Notes under the pieces: model-generated | What the model was told of the DNA's origin: nothing | Databases searched by the model: none | Seen by the model: the letters and a program-made list of their open reading frames with translations, nothing else | Made by a program: the position numbers and the translations under genes | Part shown: positions 43,491 to 52,940 of the stretch, in pieces | Position numbering within the stretch: position 1 is the first letter of the stretch | Layout of the letters: every line of letters starts with the position of its first letter | Assembly: GCA_945983355.1 (NCBI GenBank) | Contig: CAMFSU010000010.1 | Coordinates: 1-64,000, forward strand | Length of the DNA stretch: 64,000 nucleotides | Direction of reading: 5' to 3' | Source of the DNA: an uncultured Clostridia bacterium | Lineage (GTDB): Bacteria; Bacillota; Clostridia; Oscillospirales; Acutalibacteraceae

Positions 43491-45321
43491 AGCAAACACC
43501 CTCCCCATAGCAATTTGCCCCGCAAGCCGAGCATTTTTCACGGCAGTTGGGTGTGGTTTTGCCTAATACGGCAGTTTTATGCTCGCGCACCAAAAAGTCC
43601 TTGGAAACGGCATAATCAAGGTGGTCCCAAGGGTTAATTTCATCATAGCTGCGAAGTCTGCCCGAATAAAAATCGGGGTTTACACCACATTCCTCAAATG
43701 CCTCGTTCCACTTATCCAAATCAAAGCATTCGTTCCAGCTGTCAAATTTGCAACCTTTTTTAAACGCAGTATAAAGCACATCACAAAGTCGACGATCACC
43801 CTTGGCAAAGGCACCCTCTAAAAAGCTTGTTGAAGAATCGTGCATGCTTAAATCTATTTTACGGGTGGTTATACAGCTCTTTAAAAATGCCTGTTTTCTC
43901 TCCATTTCGGCCTTGCTGATTTGTGGCTCAAACTGGAAAGGTGTAAAGGGCTTTGGCACGAAAACTGCAACACTCATTGAAACTGAAACCGACTTGCCCT
44001 TTGGTTTGTTTGGCATATTGTAATACATATCGACAATCTTTTGACCCAAATCGGCAATACCCTTTAAATCCTCATCCGTTTCGGTGGGAAGGCCCATCAT
44101 AAAGTAAAGCTTTACTGCGGTATGGCCACCCTCGAAAGCGATTTTACAGGTGGATAAAATTTCCTCTTCGGTGACATTTTTATTTATAACATCACGAAGT
44201 CGCTGTGTGCCCGCCTCGGGCGCAAAGGTAAGACCGCTTTTTCTAATGTGGCTTATTTTTTGCAAAAGCTCTTCTGAAAAATTGTCAATTCGAAGTGACG
44301 GCAAAGCCAAGCTTATGTGGTTTTGCTGTGTCCAGTCAAGCATTTCGTTTAAAAGTGGCTCTAATTCCGTATAGTCACTACTGCTGAGTGATGAAATTGA
44401 AATTTCATCATAGCCGGTATTTTCGCAAAGGCATTTTGCTTGGCGGTTTATAACATCGGCCGATTTTTCACGAACAGGGCGGTAAATAAAGCCCGCCTGA
44501 CAAAAACGGCAACCACGAATACAGCCCCTAAAAATCTCCTGAACTGCTCTGTCGTGCACAATTTGGATAAAGGGCACAACAAAATTTTCGGGGTAAAATG
44601 CGTTGTTTAAATCCTTAATAATGCGCTTTTTAACGGTTTTTGGTGCACCGTTTTGGGCGGTAATTTCCTTAATTGTGCCGTCATCATTATAAGAAATATC
44701 ATAAAGTGACGGTACATAAACCCCCTCTATTTTAGCGGCTTCACGCAAAAATTCCGGCTTACTGCTACCCATTTTTTTGTGCTTTTTATAAAGGTCGATA
44801 ACCTCTAAATCAACCTCTTCACCCTCGCCCAAAAAGAAAATATCAACAAAGTCAGCAAGTGGCTCGGGATTGCAAGCACAGGGTCCGCCCGCAACAACCA
44901 ATGGCGATAGCTCCTTGCGGTCAGCACTTTTTAAAGGCACACCTGCAAGGTCTAACATATTAAGCACATTTGTGTATGACATTTCGTACTGTAAGGTGAA
45001 GCCGATAAAGTCAAAATCTTTAATGGGGTCACGGCTTTCAAGTGCGAAAAGAGGTATGTTATTTTGGCGCATTACCTCTTCAAAATTAAGCCAAGGGGCA
45101 AAAACACGCTCACACCAAATATCATCCCTTTGGTTAAACTGTGAATAGAGTATTTTCATACCCAAATGTGACATGCCAATTTCGTAAGTATCAGGAAAGC
45201 AAAAGGCGAACCTAACATCAACGCTATGCTTGTCCTTTATAACGCTGTTAATTTCGCCGCCCGAGTAGCGACCCGGTTTTTGCACCGAAAGTAACAGTCT
45301 TTCAAAGTCCTTATTATTCAT
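43477..45321 (-). CDS. TIGR03960-family B12-binding radical SAM protein
   Basis: About 614 residues. N-terminal B12-binding-like domain (AFCFPDTYEIGMSHLGMKIL), radical SAM motif FRGCIRGCRFCQAG (CxxxCxxC), and a Cys-rich tail CREKCSACGANC. Translationally coupled to the TIGR03936 protein. Elsewhere the pair lies near ribonuclease G and L21/L27 genes, which are absent here. GGAGA lies before the ATG at 45321. Confidence 0.9.
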   Translation of the reverse strand: MNNKDFERLLLSVQKPGRYSGGEINSVIKDKHSVDVRFAFCFPDTYEIGMSHLGMKILYSQFNQRDDIWCERVFAPWLNFEEVMRQNNIPLFALESRDPIKDFDFIGFTLQYEMSYTNVLNMLDLAGVPLKSADRKELSPLVVAGGPCACNPEPLADFVDIFFLGEGEEVDLEVIDLYKKHKKMGSSKPEFLREAAKIEGVYVPSLYDISYNDDGTIKEITAQNGAPKTVKKRIIKDLNNAFYPENFVVPFIQIVHDRAVQEIFRGCIRGCRFCQAGFIYRPVREKSADVINRQAKCLCENTGYDEISISSLSSSDYTELEPLLNEMLDWTQQNHISLALPSLRIDNFSEELLQKISHIRKSGLTFAPEAGTQRLRDVINKNVTEEEILSTCKIAFEGGHTAVKLYFMMGLPTETDEDLKGIADLGQKIVDMYYNMPNKPKGKSVSVSMSVAVFVPKPFTPFQFEPQISKAEMERKQAFLKSCITTRKIDLSMHDSSTSFLEGAFAKGDRRLCDVLYTAFKKGCKFDSWNECFDLDKWNEAFEECGVNPDFYSGRLRSYDEINPWDHLDYAVSKDFLVREHKTAVLGKTTPNCREKCSACGANCYGEGVCYEKR

Positions 45322-45387
45322 TAAATCTTCTCCAAAAAAATTATACATATATAATACAATAAATTTAATATTCTTTCAACCTTTTAT

Positions 45388-45981
45388 TCAAGTTTTCATT
45401 AACCCCATTATTAAAAGATAAATACCTACAATATATATAGAAAGGTTTAGGCGATAACGAAAGGTTAGGGTAACCGCCACAAAAATTACTATAACCGCTA
45501 ACGAAAGGGTGATTATTTTCATAATGACCGTCGCTTTGTTGGGCCCTTTAAATTTGCAAAACACCGCGTATAAAACAGTGCCCCCGTCAAGCCCCTTTAC
45601 AGGCAGTAAGTTAAACACGCCGTATATTAAATTTAACACCGCATAATAAAGCACCGCCATATTGCCGAAAGCCGCATAATTAAAGTAAAGGCAAAGACAA
45701 AGAATTAGGTTTGCCACAGGGCCCGAAAGCGCTATTAAAATGTCGTTTTTATACTGAAATGAAAACCGCGAATTTATCTGAATTGATGCGGGTATAAGCC
45801 GAACCGATTTTGGCGCACAGTCAAGCACCCACATTGTAAAAAGATGAGCAAGCTCGTGCAACATAACCGCAAAAAGTGAAGGCAGCATAAGGCCTGTACG
45901 GTCGGTGGCAAGCATTAAGGTTATAGCCGCCATAAAGAAAAAAGATATGTAAATTTGTGTGCCCAAAACCTTAAACTTCAC
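45388..45981 (-). CDS. Small M50 (site-2 type) intramembrane metalloprotease, SpoIVFB-like
   Basis: 197 residues, about five to six helices. Zinc motif VMLHELAHLF (HExxH) and second-site motif FNLLPVKGLDGG (NxxPxxxxDG). A minimal M50 protease lacking PDZ and CBS domains. SpoIVFB cleaves pro-SigK in spore formers; whether this is that enzyme is not shown by sequence alone. Overlaps the upstream small membrane-protein gene by 11 nt. Confidence 0.82.
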   Translation of the reverse strand: MKFKVLGTQIYISFFFMAAITLMLATDRTGLMLPSLFAVMLHELAHLFTMWVLDCAPKSVRLIPASIQINSRFSFQYKNDILIALSGPVANLILCLCLYFNYAAFGNMAVLYYAVLNLIYGVFNLLPVKGLDGGTVLYAVFCKFKGPNKATVIMKIITLSLAVIVIFVAVTLTFRYRLNLSIYIVGIYLLIMGLMKT

Positions 45982-46156
45982 CCTTTAACACCTCGTTTAT
46001 ATCAGTATCTGAAAGAACGCTTTCAATATAAAAATTGCTTACCTTTTTATAGGTTTTCTTAAAACAAAATTTAAGTGTTGCCACCGTTAAAATTATAAGC
46101 AAAACCGCTACACCCTCGGCAATTATTGCCTTTGTGTACATATCCCAAAACTTCAT
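45971..46156 (-). CDS. Small single-helix membrane protein upstream of the M50 protease
   Basis: 61 residues with one membrane helix (IIAEGVAVLLIILTVATLKF) and a charged tail. AAGGAG lies 7 nt before its ATG and it overlaps the protease gene, so it is probably real and co-translated. No known family; it may anchor or regulate the protease. Confidence 0.65.
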   Translation of the reverse strand: MKFWDMYTKAIIAEGVAVLLIILTVATLKFCFKKTYKKVSNFYIESVLSDTDINEVLKGEV

Positions 46157-46168
46157 TTTTAAATCTCC

Positions 46169-46197
46169 TTGTGAATTATGAAATTTTATGTTATACT
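46169..46197 (+). promoter_or_regulatory. Sigma-A promoter of the ygiQ-type gene
   Basis: TTGTGA, 17 nt, TATACT, about 20 nt before GGGGGTG. Confidence 0.65.
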
Positions 46198-46229
46198 ATT
46201 ACAAGTATAGAATTTTTGGGGGTGAAATT

Positions 46230-48098
46230 ATGCCTTTTTTACCAATAACTAAAAAAGAAATGAACGATTACGGCTGGCAACAGCCCGATTTTATTATTGT
46301 AACGGGTGACGCTTATGTTGACCATCCATCCTTTGGTACGGCTATAATTTCACGCGTGCTCGAGCATAACGGTTATAAGGTGTGTATTATTCCCCAACCA
46401 AGAAGCGACAGCGATTACACCCGTTTTGGTGTACCCCGCCTTGCCTTTTTGGTTAACGGCGGCAATATTGATTCTATGGTGGCGCATTACACCGCCGCTA
46501 AAAAACGCCGCAGTGATGACAGCTATACCCCCGGCGGAAAGGCAGGGGCACGACCCGACCGTGCAACCATTGTTTACTGCAAAAAAATTCGTGAAATTTA
46601 TGGCGATGTTGCCATTGCAATAGGCGGTGTTGAGGCATCGCTTCGCCGTTTTGCCCATTATGATTATTGGGACGACCGTGTGCGCCCCTCAATTTTAATT
46701 GATTCAACCGCCGACCTTTTAATGTACGGTATGGGTGAAAAGCATATCGTAGAAATTGCAAACCGCCTAAACAGCGGTGAAAAAATTAGCGAACTTAAAG
46801 ATATTTTAGGCACCTGCTATAAGGTGAAAACCACCGACTTTTCGCACATTTCTTCAAGCCGTGAATGTCCCTCCTTTGAAATGGTAAGGGAAAACACCGA
46901 AAACGGCAAAAAGCAATATGCCATTTCCTGCAAAATTCAGCAGGATGAAATGGATGCCGTAAGGGGCAAAACCCTTATTCAAAAGCACGGGGATTATATT
47001 TTGGTGCAAAACCCACCAATGCCACCCCTAAATGAAGCAGAAATGGATGAGGTTTATTCCCTACCCTTTATGAGAAATTATCACCCATCTTATGAAAAAA
47101 TGGGCGGTGTACCCGCTATAAGCGAGGTTAAATTTTCCATAATCCACAACCGTGGTTGCTTTGGTAACTGCAACTTTTGCTCACTTGCATTTCACCAAGG
47201 CAGAGTGGTAACCTCTCGAAGCCACGCTTCCGTTATAAATGAAGCGAAAAAAATCACCCAAATGGATGATTTTAAGGGATATATTCACGATGTTGGCGGT
47301 CCAACTGCCAATTTTAGAAAGCCCGCTTGCAAAGGTCAACTTAAAAATGGCGCTTGTGTAGACAAAAAGTGTTTAGCCCCCACAATGTGTCCCGCAGTTG
47401 AAGTTGACCACAGCGATTATTTACAGCTTTTGCGTGACCTTCGCCGTTTGCCCAAGGTTAAAAAGGTGTTTATTCGTTCGGGCATTAGGTTTGATTATCT
47501 TATTGCCGACAAGGATGATGAATTTTTTAAAGAGCTTATAAACCACCATGTAAGCGGTCAGCTTAAGGTTGCGCCCGAGCATTGCTCGAACAATGTTTTA
47601 AAATATATGGGAAAGCCACCGATAGAGGTTTATAACAAATTCGAAAAGCGTTTTTATGAGCTGACAAAGTCGGTTGGCAAGCAGCAATATTTGGTGCCTT
47701 ATTTAATGTCGTCCCACCCGGGAAGTAGTATGAAGGACGCCATTGAGCTTTCGGTGTTTTTAAAGAAAAACAACCTTCACCCCGAACAAGTGCAGGACTT
47801 TTATCCCACCCCCGGCACAGTTTCAACTTGTATGTTTTACACCTCGCTTGACCCCAACACCCTAAAACCCGTATATGTGCCGAAAACACCAAAGGAAAAG
47901 GCCGAGCAACGTGCCCTTTTACAATATTTTAAGCCCGAAAACCGACAATTAGTGTTATCAGCTTTAAAGAAAAACGGCAGGTTTGACCTTATTGGTACGG
48001 GTAAAAACTGTCTTGTAGCACCTGATAAAAACGAAAAAACCGTAAATCTTAAAAAGAAAAAAACTATAAGAAATATTCATAAAAAGAAAAAGAAATAA
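46230..48098 (+). CDS. YgiQ-family radical SAM protein (UPF0313)
   Basis: About 622 residues. Start ATG at 46230 behind GGGGGTG. N-terminal [50 protein letters not shown], radical SAM cluster [19 protein letters not shown] (CxxxCxxC), and a lysine-rich tail. Biochemical role of the family is not settled. Own promoter and terminator. Confidence 0.92.
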   Translation: MPFLPITKKEMNDYGWQQPDFIIVTGDAYVDHPSFGTAIISRVLEHNGYKVCIIPQPRSDSDYTRFGVPRLAFLVNGGNIDSMVAHYTAAKKRRSDDSYTPGGKAGARPDRATIVYCKKIREIYGDVAIAIGGVEASLRRFAHYDYWDDRVRPSILIDSTADLLMYGMGEKHIVEIANRLNSGEKISELKDILGTCYKVKTTDFSHISSSRECPSFEMVRENTENGKKQYAISCKIQQDEMDAVRGKTLIQKHGDYILVQNPPMPPLNEAEMDEVYSLPFMRNYHPSYEKMGGVPAISEVKFSIIHNRGCFGNCNFCSLAFHQGRVVTSRSHASVINEAKKITQMDDFKGYIHDVGGPTANFRKPACKGQLKNGACVDKKCLAPTMCPAVEVDHSDYLQLLRDLRRLPKVKKVFIRSGIRFDYLIADKDDEFFKELINHHVSGQLKVAPEHCSNNVLKYMGKPPIEVYNKFEKRFYELTKSVGKQQYLVPYLMSSHPGSSMKDAIELSVFLKKNNLHPEQVQDFYPTPGTVSTCMFYTSLDPNTLKPVYVPKTPKEKAEQRALLQYFKPENRQLVLSALKKNGRFDLIGTGKNCLVAPDKNEKTVNLKKKKTIRNIHKKKKK

Positions 48099-48100
48099 AA

Positions 48101-48134
48101 AAATCTCATTCCGCTTGCGGAATGAGATTTTTAA
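48101..48134. terminator. Bidirectional terminator between ygiQ-type and lipoprotein genes
   Basis: AAATCTCATTCCGC pairs perfectly with GCGGAATGAGATTT around TT, with T/A tracts on both sides. Confidence 0.9.
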
Positions 48135-48142
48135 TTTTGTTT

Positions 48143-48592
48143 TTAGAACCAACCTAAATCATCTTTAAAGCCGTTGTTTTCTTCTTTATCGGAAACTACA
48201 TCATCATTTTTGTTTGATGAAGAGTTGCCGGAAGAAGTGTTGGAAGAATTTTCTTCGTTCTTATTATCATCGGGCTTTGAATTTTCGGTATCGTTCTTAT
48301 CGGAAGAGGTTTCGTTTTTGCTTGACTCATCCTTGTCGGTTGAAGAATTATTGGAGGTATTGTTTTTATCACTTTCATCCTTGGAGGTGGTGTCAGTTTT
48401 ATCACTTTCAATACCAAGCAATTCATCAACGGTGATTTCGTCTTCTTCAACCTCGCCGTCGCTGTTGATTATGCTGTCGGACGGTAAGCCAACCGGTTCA
48501 TCATATTGGCCCTTTTTCTTTTTGCAACCAACTGTAAGTAAAAGACAGGCAATTACCAAAACAACAGTTGCAACTTTAAATATCATTTTCAT
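48143..48592 (-). CDS. Low-complexity lipoprotein
   Basis: 149 residues. Signal peptide with lipobox LLTVGC near residue 20, so membrane-anchored outside the cell. From about residue 60 on it is mostly Ser, Asn, Asp, Lys and Glu (repeats of the SSKNETSSDKND kind) with no fold expected. Third gene of a unit with the secreted protein and the 41-residue peptide. Function unknown; such tails often act as spacers in the cell wall. Confidence 0.75.
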   Translation of the reverse strand: MKMIFKVATVVLVIACLLLTVGCKKKKGQYDEPVGLPSDSIINSDGEVEEDEITVDELLGIESDKTDTTSKDESDKNNTSNNSSTDKDESSKNETSSDKNDTENSKPDDNKNEENSSNTSSGNSSSNKNDDVVSDKEENNGFKDDLGWF

Positions 48593-48608
48593 AAGGTTTT
48601 ATCCTTTA

Positions 48609-49610
48609 TTATGCGTTATCTTTAACAAAATTGTAAATTTCATTAACTGTGGTGTATGATTGAGCGATTGCATCGCCAAATACTACATCGTATGTTTCGT
48701 TACCTTTGTCATAAATAGTATAAGGTACGAAAACAATGGGTTCATTTTGAAGATTGCCGTATGTTTCATGATTATCTTTAATACCAGTGATAGCAAAGGT
48801 GTAAGCTAAATAATTGTCGGTGCTTTCATAATATTTACTTGAAACATATGCTTTTGCGCCGGTTATTGTGTTTTTAGCTTGAAGGGTTGCGCCGTCAAGC
48901 TCAAAATAATTTTTAAGTGTTGAAATGTCAGCAATTGGGTTGCCGTTAACCTTAATGTTAAATTCATAACCAAGAATTGCACCGCAAGCAACAGCTTTAT
49001 ATTGGTTGCCACCTACTGTAACCTTGTTGTCATTTTTTGTTCTGTCAAGCTTTGCACCGAAACGTAATGCAGCTGTACCGTTTGCATATTTATCTTCTTC
49101 ATCACGATATTGCGAACCTAAAGAGCCAACGGTTGAAATTGTCTTAACTGATGCAACTTTATATGCAGGGTCAATAGCCTGAGTAGCCTCAAAATCAGCA
49201 ACTTGTGCATTAAATTCTGTGAAGCTTATATCGTTCTTGTTATTAATGTCAAATAAAAAACTTACCCAGTATTGGTCGCCATATTTACCATTATCGCCAA
49301 AATTATCGGTAACGAGAGCAAATTTAACTGTATTGTCAGCATCTTCATATTTTGTGTCGGATGTCTCTTCTGCAAAAACAATCTTTTCATCTACAAGTGT
49401 TAAGCCGCTTCCATATTTGAAAGAACCGACAATTGCAGCATAAGCCTTACTGGTTTTGATTGTTAATCTAACCTGAGATGCATCATTCGTTGCATAAGAT
49501 GTGTAAACCAAAACTGTGGGGTCCTCAGCAGCAGATGCAATTACGCCGCAAACTACAAAGCAAAGAACAAATACGAGTAAAACTGAAACCAATTTCTTAA
49601 ATTTAGTCAT
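48609..49610 (-). CDS. Secreted protein with cohesin-like N-terminal region, unknown function
   Basis: About 333 residues. Start at the ATG at 49610 behind TTGGAGATGAT; signal peptide SVLLVFVLCFVVCGVIASAAE. The first 130 mature residues (VRLTIKTSKAYAAIVGSFKYG, WVSFLFDINN) look beta-rich and somewhat cohesin-like. The C-terminal half (ALRFGAKLD, AYVSSKYYEST, IVFVPYTIYDKG) resembles domains seen in many Ruminococcus surface proteins. No dockerin or anchor. The cohesin link is tentative. Confidence 0.65.
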   Translation of the reverse strand: MTKFKKLVSVLLVFVLCFVVCGVIASAAEDPTVLVYTSYATNDASQVRLTIKTSKAYAAIVGSFKYGSGLTLVDEKIVFAEETSDTKYEDADNTVKFALVTDNFGDNGKYGDQYWVSFLFDINNKNDISFTEFNAQVADFEATQAIDPAYKVASVKTISTVGSLGSQYRDEEDKYANGTAALRFGAKLDRTKNDNKVTVGGNQYKAVACGAILGYEFNIKVNGNPIADISTLKNYFELDGATLQAKNTITGAKAYVSSKYYESTDNYLAYTFAITGIKDNHETYGNLQNEPIVFVPYTIYDKGNETYDVVFGDAIAQSYTTVNEIYNFVKDNA

Positions 49611-49639
49611 GTGTATCATCTCCAAACAAAAATTTGTTA

Positions 49640-49765
49640 TTAAAGGATATCGTCTAATTCGTTGTCGCCCTGATTACCAGTGTTACTTTCACCGGAAACG
49701 CAGAGACTTTCGTCTACAACGAGTTCTAACACCTCAAGCAAAGGTGCTTTATACTGTTTTTTCAT
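49640..49765 (-). CDS. 41-residue peptide, not in the ORF track
   Basis: An ATG at 49765 follows TTGGAGGG with 7 nt spacing, a consensus promoter (49819-49846) lies upstream, and the frame MKKQYKAPLLEVLEL...ends DNELDDIL-stop. The MKKxYxxPxLEVxE start, a single mid-chain Cys-Val-Ser-Gly (LCVSG) and a polar acidic tail resemble short peptides seen widely in gut Bacteroidetes and Firmicutes. No signal peptide. First gene of the unit, 29 nt before the secreted protein gene. It could be a modified-peptide precursor or signalling peptide; function unknown. Confidence 0.72.
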   Translation of the reverse strand: MKKQYKAPLLEVLELVVDESLCVSGESNTGNQGDNELDDIL

Positions 49766-49818
49766 AAAGTTTCCCTCCAAACGAAACAAAATGGCATTGT
49801 TATTTTTATTCAACTAAT

Positions 49819-49846
49819 ATTATAACACAAACCGCCAATAAGTCAA
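49819..49846 (-). promoter_or_regulatory. Sigma-A promoter of the 41-residue peptide operon
   Basis: TTGACT, 16 nt, TATAAT on the minus strand. Confidence 0.8.
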
Positions 49847-49997
49847 TACAAAAATAAGGAAATTTTTTTGTATAATTTGTATATATAATATATAATGCGG
49901 TTGCACGATAATTTTTCCTAAATTTTACAATAAAAAGATATTTTTTGCCATCTTGACATTTTATGACAAAAAATGTATAATTCTAATAAGAAAAATG

Positions 49998-50030
49998 AAA
50001 AAATCCGCCCAGCTTATGAACGGATTTTTA
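49998..50030 (-). terminator. Terminator of tRNA-Thr
   Basis: AAAAATCCG and CGGATTTTT arms around a 13-nt loop; T-run on the minus strand just after the tRNA CCA. Confidence 0.75.
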
Positions 50031-50032
50031 TT

Positions 50033-50108
50033 TGGAGCTGAAGATGGGACTTGAACCCACGACCTGCTGATTACGAATCAGCTGCTCTACCAACTGAGCC
50101 ACTCCAGC
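50033..50108 (-). tRNA. tRNA-Thr (anticodon CGT)
   Basis: 76 nt with encoded CCA. Minus strand GCTGGAG...CTTCAGC acceptor (one wobble), GGCTCAGTTGGTAGAGC D arm, anticodon loop TTCGTAA within GCTGA/TCAGC, T-loop TTCAAGT. Decodes ACG. Confidence 0.95.
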
Positions 50109-50117
50109 GTACACAGT

Positions 50118-50147
50118 ATTATACCAAATAAACCCCTTTGCAGTCAA
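50118..50147 (-). promoter_or_regulatory. Sigma-A promoter of tRNA-Thr
   Basis: TTGACT, 18 nt, TATAAT on the minus strand, ending 9 nt before the tRNA 5' end. Confidence 0.8.
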
Positions 50148-50174
50148 GTTATTTTAATAAAGGACGTAAATAAA

Positions 50175-50597
50175 ATGTATGATTCTATAAACGAAAGAAT
50201 TAAATATTACCGCAATCAAAAAAAGCTGAGCCAAACCGAGCTTGGCGCTAAATTAGGTATTAAATGCAGCACCTATTCGCAAATGGAAAGACAAGGCAAC
50301 ATTTCGGTACCTATGGCGCTTGATATTGCGAAATTTTTAGAGGTAAACCCAGACCTTATAATTTATGGGTACGAAAAAAGTCAACCAATTGAAATCACCC
50401 CGACAAAGCCGCAAACTATTATTGTGGGAGAAAAAACACCTTTTATTGAAAATTACGGAAAAACTGCTGTGGAAATTAAAGAAGAAAAGGTTGGGGATAC
50501 CCTTTCAGCAACAGAAGAAGGCATCATTGAAATTTACCGCAGTTTACCAAAAGACAAACAAAAAGAATTATTCAATTTCATCAATTCGATGCTATAA
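50175..50597 (+). CDS. XRE-family helix-turn-helix regulator
   Basis: 140 residues. N-terminal HTH (RIKYYRNQKKLSQTELGAKLGIKCSTYSQMERQG) of the Cro/C1 type, a linker, and a C-terminal helix (EEGIIEIYRSLPKDKQKELFNFINSML) often used for dimerisation in small chromosomal regulators. Target genes unknown. Monocistronic with terminator. Confidence 0.85.
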   Translation: MYDSINERIKYYRNQKKLSQTELGAKLGIKCSTYSQMERQGNISVPMALDIAKFLEVNPDLIIYGYEKSQPIEITPTKPQTIIVGEKTPFIENYGKTAVEIKEEKVGDTLSATEEGIIEIYRSLPKDKQKELFNFINSML

Positions 50598-50604
50598 AAA
50601 AATT

Positions 50605-50634
50605 AAAAGCCGACTAAAAAGTCGGCTTTTTTTA
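50605..50634. terminator. Bidirectional terminator between XRE gene and tdk
   Basis: AAAAGCCGACT-AAAA-AGTCGGCTTTT plus further T; closes both the XRE gene and the deo operon. Confidence 0.9.
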
Positions 50635-51213
50635 TTTGTTTTTTTGCTTTTTAATTTGCTCTTGCCAACAGCTGTGGCACATAGCAACATAAGAGTCATT
50701 GCCGCCAATTAAAATTTGTGCACCTTCGGTCACGACATTGCCGTTTTCATCAATTCTTGCATTTATAATTGCCTTTTTACCGCAAGCGCAAATTGTTTTA
50801 ATTTCGCTTATAGAATCGGCCACCTCAAAAAGTCGGCGACTGCCGGGGAAAAGCTTGGTTAAAAAGTCGGTACGAAGCCCAAAGCACAAAACGGGAATGT
50901 CATATAAATCAACAATTTTTCTTAAATCGTCAATTTGATTTGGGGTTAAAAATTGGCACTCATCAGCGATTATAACATCAATATCGTTGTGGTTTTTATA
51001 TTCGGTCATTAAATCTTTATCGGGGGTTACAACATACGCTTCGGCATAAAGGCCAATGCGGGATTTAACAGCATTTGCGCCGTCGCGGTTATCCACCGAC
51101 GGTTTAATAAGCCAAACCTTCATGCCGCGTTCTTCATAATTAAATTTTGTTATAAGCGCATTTGCCGTTTTTGACGAGCCCATTGCACCGTATTTAAAAT
51201 ATAATTTAGCCAT
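50632..51213 (-). CDS. tdk: Thymidine kinase, type II
   Basis: About 193 residues. P-loop KYGAMGSSKTANAL (commonly GxMxSGKT), Walker-B-like VIIADECQFL and zinc-ribbon cysteines CACGKK and CHSCW. Phosphorylates thymidine to TMP. The start is the ATG at 51213 after GGGGGAT; it overlaps the phosphorylase gene by 8 nt. Last gene of the nucleoside-salvage operon. Confidence 0.92.
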   Translation of the reverse strand: MAKLYFKYGAMGSSKTANALITKFNYEERGMKVWLIKPSVDNRDGANAVKSRIGLYAEAYVVTPDKDLMTEYKNHNDIDVIIADECQFLTPNQIDDLRKIVDLYDIPVLCFGLRTDFLTKLFPGSRRLFEVADSISEIKTICACGKKAIINARIDENGNVVTEGAQILIGGNDSYVAMCHSCWQEQIKKQKNK

Positions 51214-52519
51214 TGTTATCCCCCACAACATCTAAAATAAGCGGCATTTCACAGGGCTTTTGGTCGCCAATTACAGTGGCATTAACAAAGCACTTTTCTG
51301 CAGCGGCAAATTTGCTTTCATCCTCGGCATAAAGTAGTGCGATTTTTTCGCCTTTTTCGACATAATCGCCCGTTTTTTTGCAAAGGTAAATACCTGCGGC
51401 AAAGTCAATTTTGTCAGTCATTGTATTTCGGCCCGCACCCAAAAGTAAGCTTGCAACACCGTAGCCCTCGGTGTTAACGCTTGTAATATAGCCCGATTTC
51501 TCACTTAAAACCTCACGCTGATATTTGGCTTTTGGGAAGTTTTCGGGGTTTAAAATCCAATCCCTGTTGCCGCCCTGTGCCTCAACCATATTTGCAAAGG
51601 TATTAAGCGCTGTACCGTCATTTATAACACGCAAAACATTTTCTTTACACTCATCAAAGGTGCCCTTTTCGGCAAGAGACAGCATATATGATGCCAAGGC
51701 AACACAAAGCTCAGTCAAATCTTCGGGCCCATTGCCGTTAAGGGTTTCAATAGCTTCAATAACCTCCAACGAATTACCGATTGCAAAGCCAAGAGGTCTG
51801 TCCATATCCGTAATAAGTGCACACATTTTTTTGCCTGCGCGTTTGCCGATATCAACCATAGTCTCAGCAAGGTTTTTGCTGTCCTCAACCGTTTTCATAA
51901 ACGAGCCGCTACCTGTTTTAACATCCAAAACGATGCAGTCATCATCAGCTGCTAATTTTTTGCCCATAATGCTTGAAACAATTAAGGGTAAGCTGTCAAC
52001 CGTTGCGGTAACATCCCTTAAAGCGTACAAAAGCTTGTCAGCGGGGGCAAGTGTGGCATTTTGACCAACAATAGCAATGCCTGTTTCGTTAACAATTTTA
52101 ACAAAATCAGAAACCGAAATATCGGTGCAAAAGCCCTCAATCGCCTCTAATTTATCTATTGTACCGCCTGTGTGACCAAGACCGCGGCCGCTCATTTTAG
52201 CAACCTTTACACCAAGTGAGGCAACAATTGGGGCAACAATAAGACTTGTTTTATCCCCTACACCGCCGGTTGAATGCTTATCAACACGAAGCCCGTCAAT
52301 ATTTGAAAAATCTAACCTTTCGCCCGAATCACGAATGGCAAAGGTAAGAGCTGTGGTTTCGTCAATGGTCATACCCTTATAATATATCGCCATACAAAGT
52401 GCGGCGGCCTGATAATCGGGTATTTCACCCTTTACATAACCGTCAATAAACCAAGCGATTTCCTTGTCCGAAAGCTCACCGCCATCGCGTTTTTTCTTTA
52501 TAATATCAAACATTCGCAT
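51206..52519 (-). CDS. pdp: Pyrimidine-nucleoside phosphorylase
   Basis: 437 residues. Conserved GGELSDKEIAWFIDGYVKGEIPDYQ and the family signature SGRGLGHTGGTIDKLE, phosphate loop KHSTGGVGDKTSL. Splits uridine, thymidine and deoxyuridine to base plus (deoxy)ribose-1-phosphate for DeoB. A second Met two codons in could be the start. Confidence 0.95.
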   Translation of the reverse strand: MRMFDIIKKKRDGGELSDKEIAWFIDGYVKGEIPDYQAAALCMAIYYKGMTIDETTALTFAIRDSGERLDFSNIDGLRVDKHSTGGVGDKTSLIVAPIVASLGVKVAKMSGRGLGHTGGTIDKLEAIEGFCTDISVSDFVKIVNETGIAIVGQNATLAPADKLLYALRDVTATVDSLPLIVSSIMGKKLAADDDCIVLDVKTGSGSFMKTVEDSKNLAETMVDIGKRAGKKMCALITDMDRPLGFAIGNSLEVIEAIETLNGNGPEDLTELCVALASYMLSLAEKGTFDECKENVLRVINDGTALNTFANMVEAQGGNRDWILNPENFPKAKYQREVLSEKSGYITSVNTEGYGVASLLLGAGRNTMTDKIDFAAGIYLCKKTGDYVEKGEKIALLYAEDESKFAAAEKCFVNATVIGDQKPCEMPLILDVVGDNNG

Positions 52520-52535
52520 AACTTAATACCTACGC

Positions 52536-52940
52536 TTATTTCAAATCGTTTTTATTAAAGGAATAGGGCAAAATTTCACTTAAAGTAACAACCTTTATAT
52601 TGTCGGGGGTGCCCATAATGACTCTAAAATCACCATCACAAAATTCACTAAGCACCTGTCGACAAACACCACAGGGGGCGCATAAATCATTAAGGTTATC
52701 ACCCTTGCCCGCAACAATTGCAATGGCGGAGAATTCCCTTTCACCCTCACTTACCGCTTTAAAAACCGCTGTTCTTTCGGCACAGTTTGTGGGGGTAAAG
52801 CCCGCATTTTCAACATTACAGCCGGTGAAAACCTTACCGCTTTTTGTAAGCAAAGCGGCGCCAACCTTAAAGTTTGAATAGGGTGAATATGACATTTCAC
52901 GCGCCGAAACCGCAAATTTTATAAGTTCAACATCAGTCAT
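52536..52940 (-). CDS. cdd: Cytidine deaminase
   Basis: 134 residues, homotetrameric type. Zinc and catalytic motif CAERTAV (C-A-E) and CAPCGVCRQVL (PCxxC); CNVENAGF substrate segment. Converts cytidine and deoxycytidine to uridine and deoxyuridine for the phosphorylase. AAAGGAG before the ATG; overlaps deoB by 8 nt. Confidence 0.95.
   Translation of the reverse strand: MTDVELIKFAVSAREMSYSPYSNFKVGAALLTKSGKVFTGCNVENAGFTPTNCAERTAVFKAVSEGEREFSAIAIVAGKGDNLNDLCAPCGVCRQVLSEFCDGDFRVIMGTPDNIKVVTLSEILPYSFNKNDLK

Noticed and set aside
48174-48659. Plus-strand ORF of 161 residues rich in Ser/Leu/Val
   Set aside because: Antisense shadow of the low-complexity lipoprotein; composition follows from its repeats and it has no supporting ribosome site.
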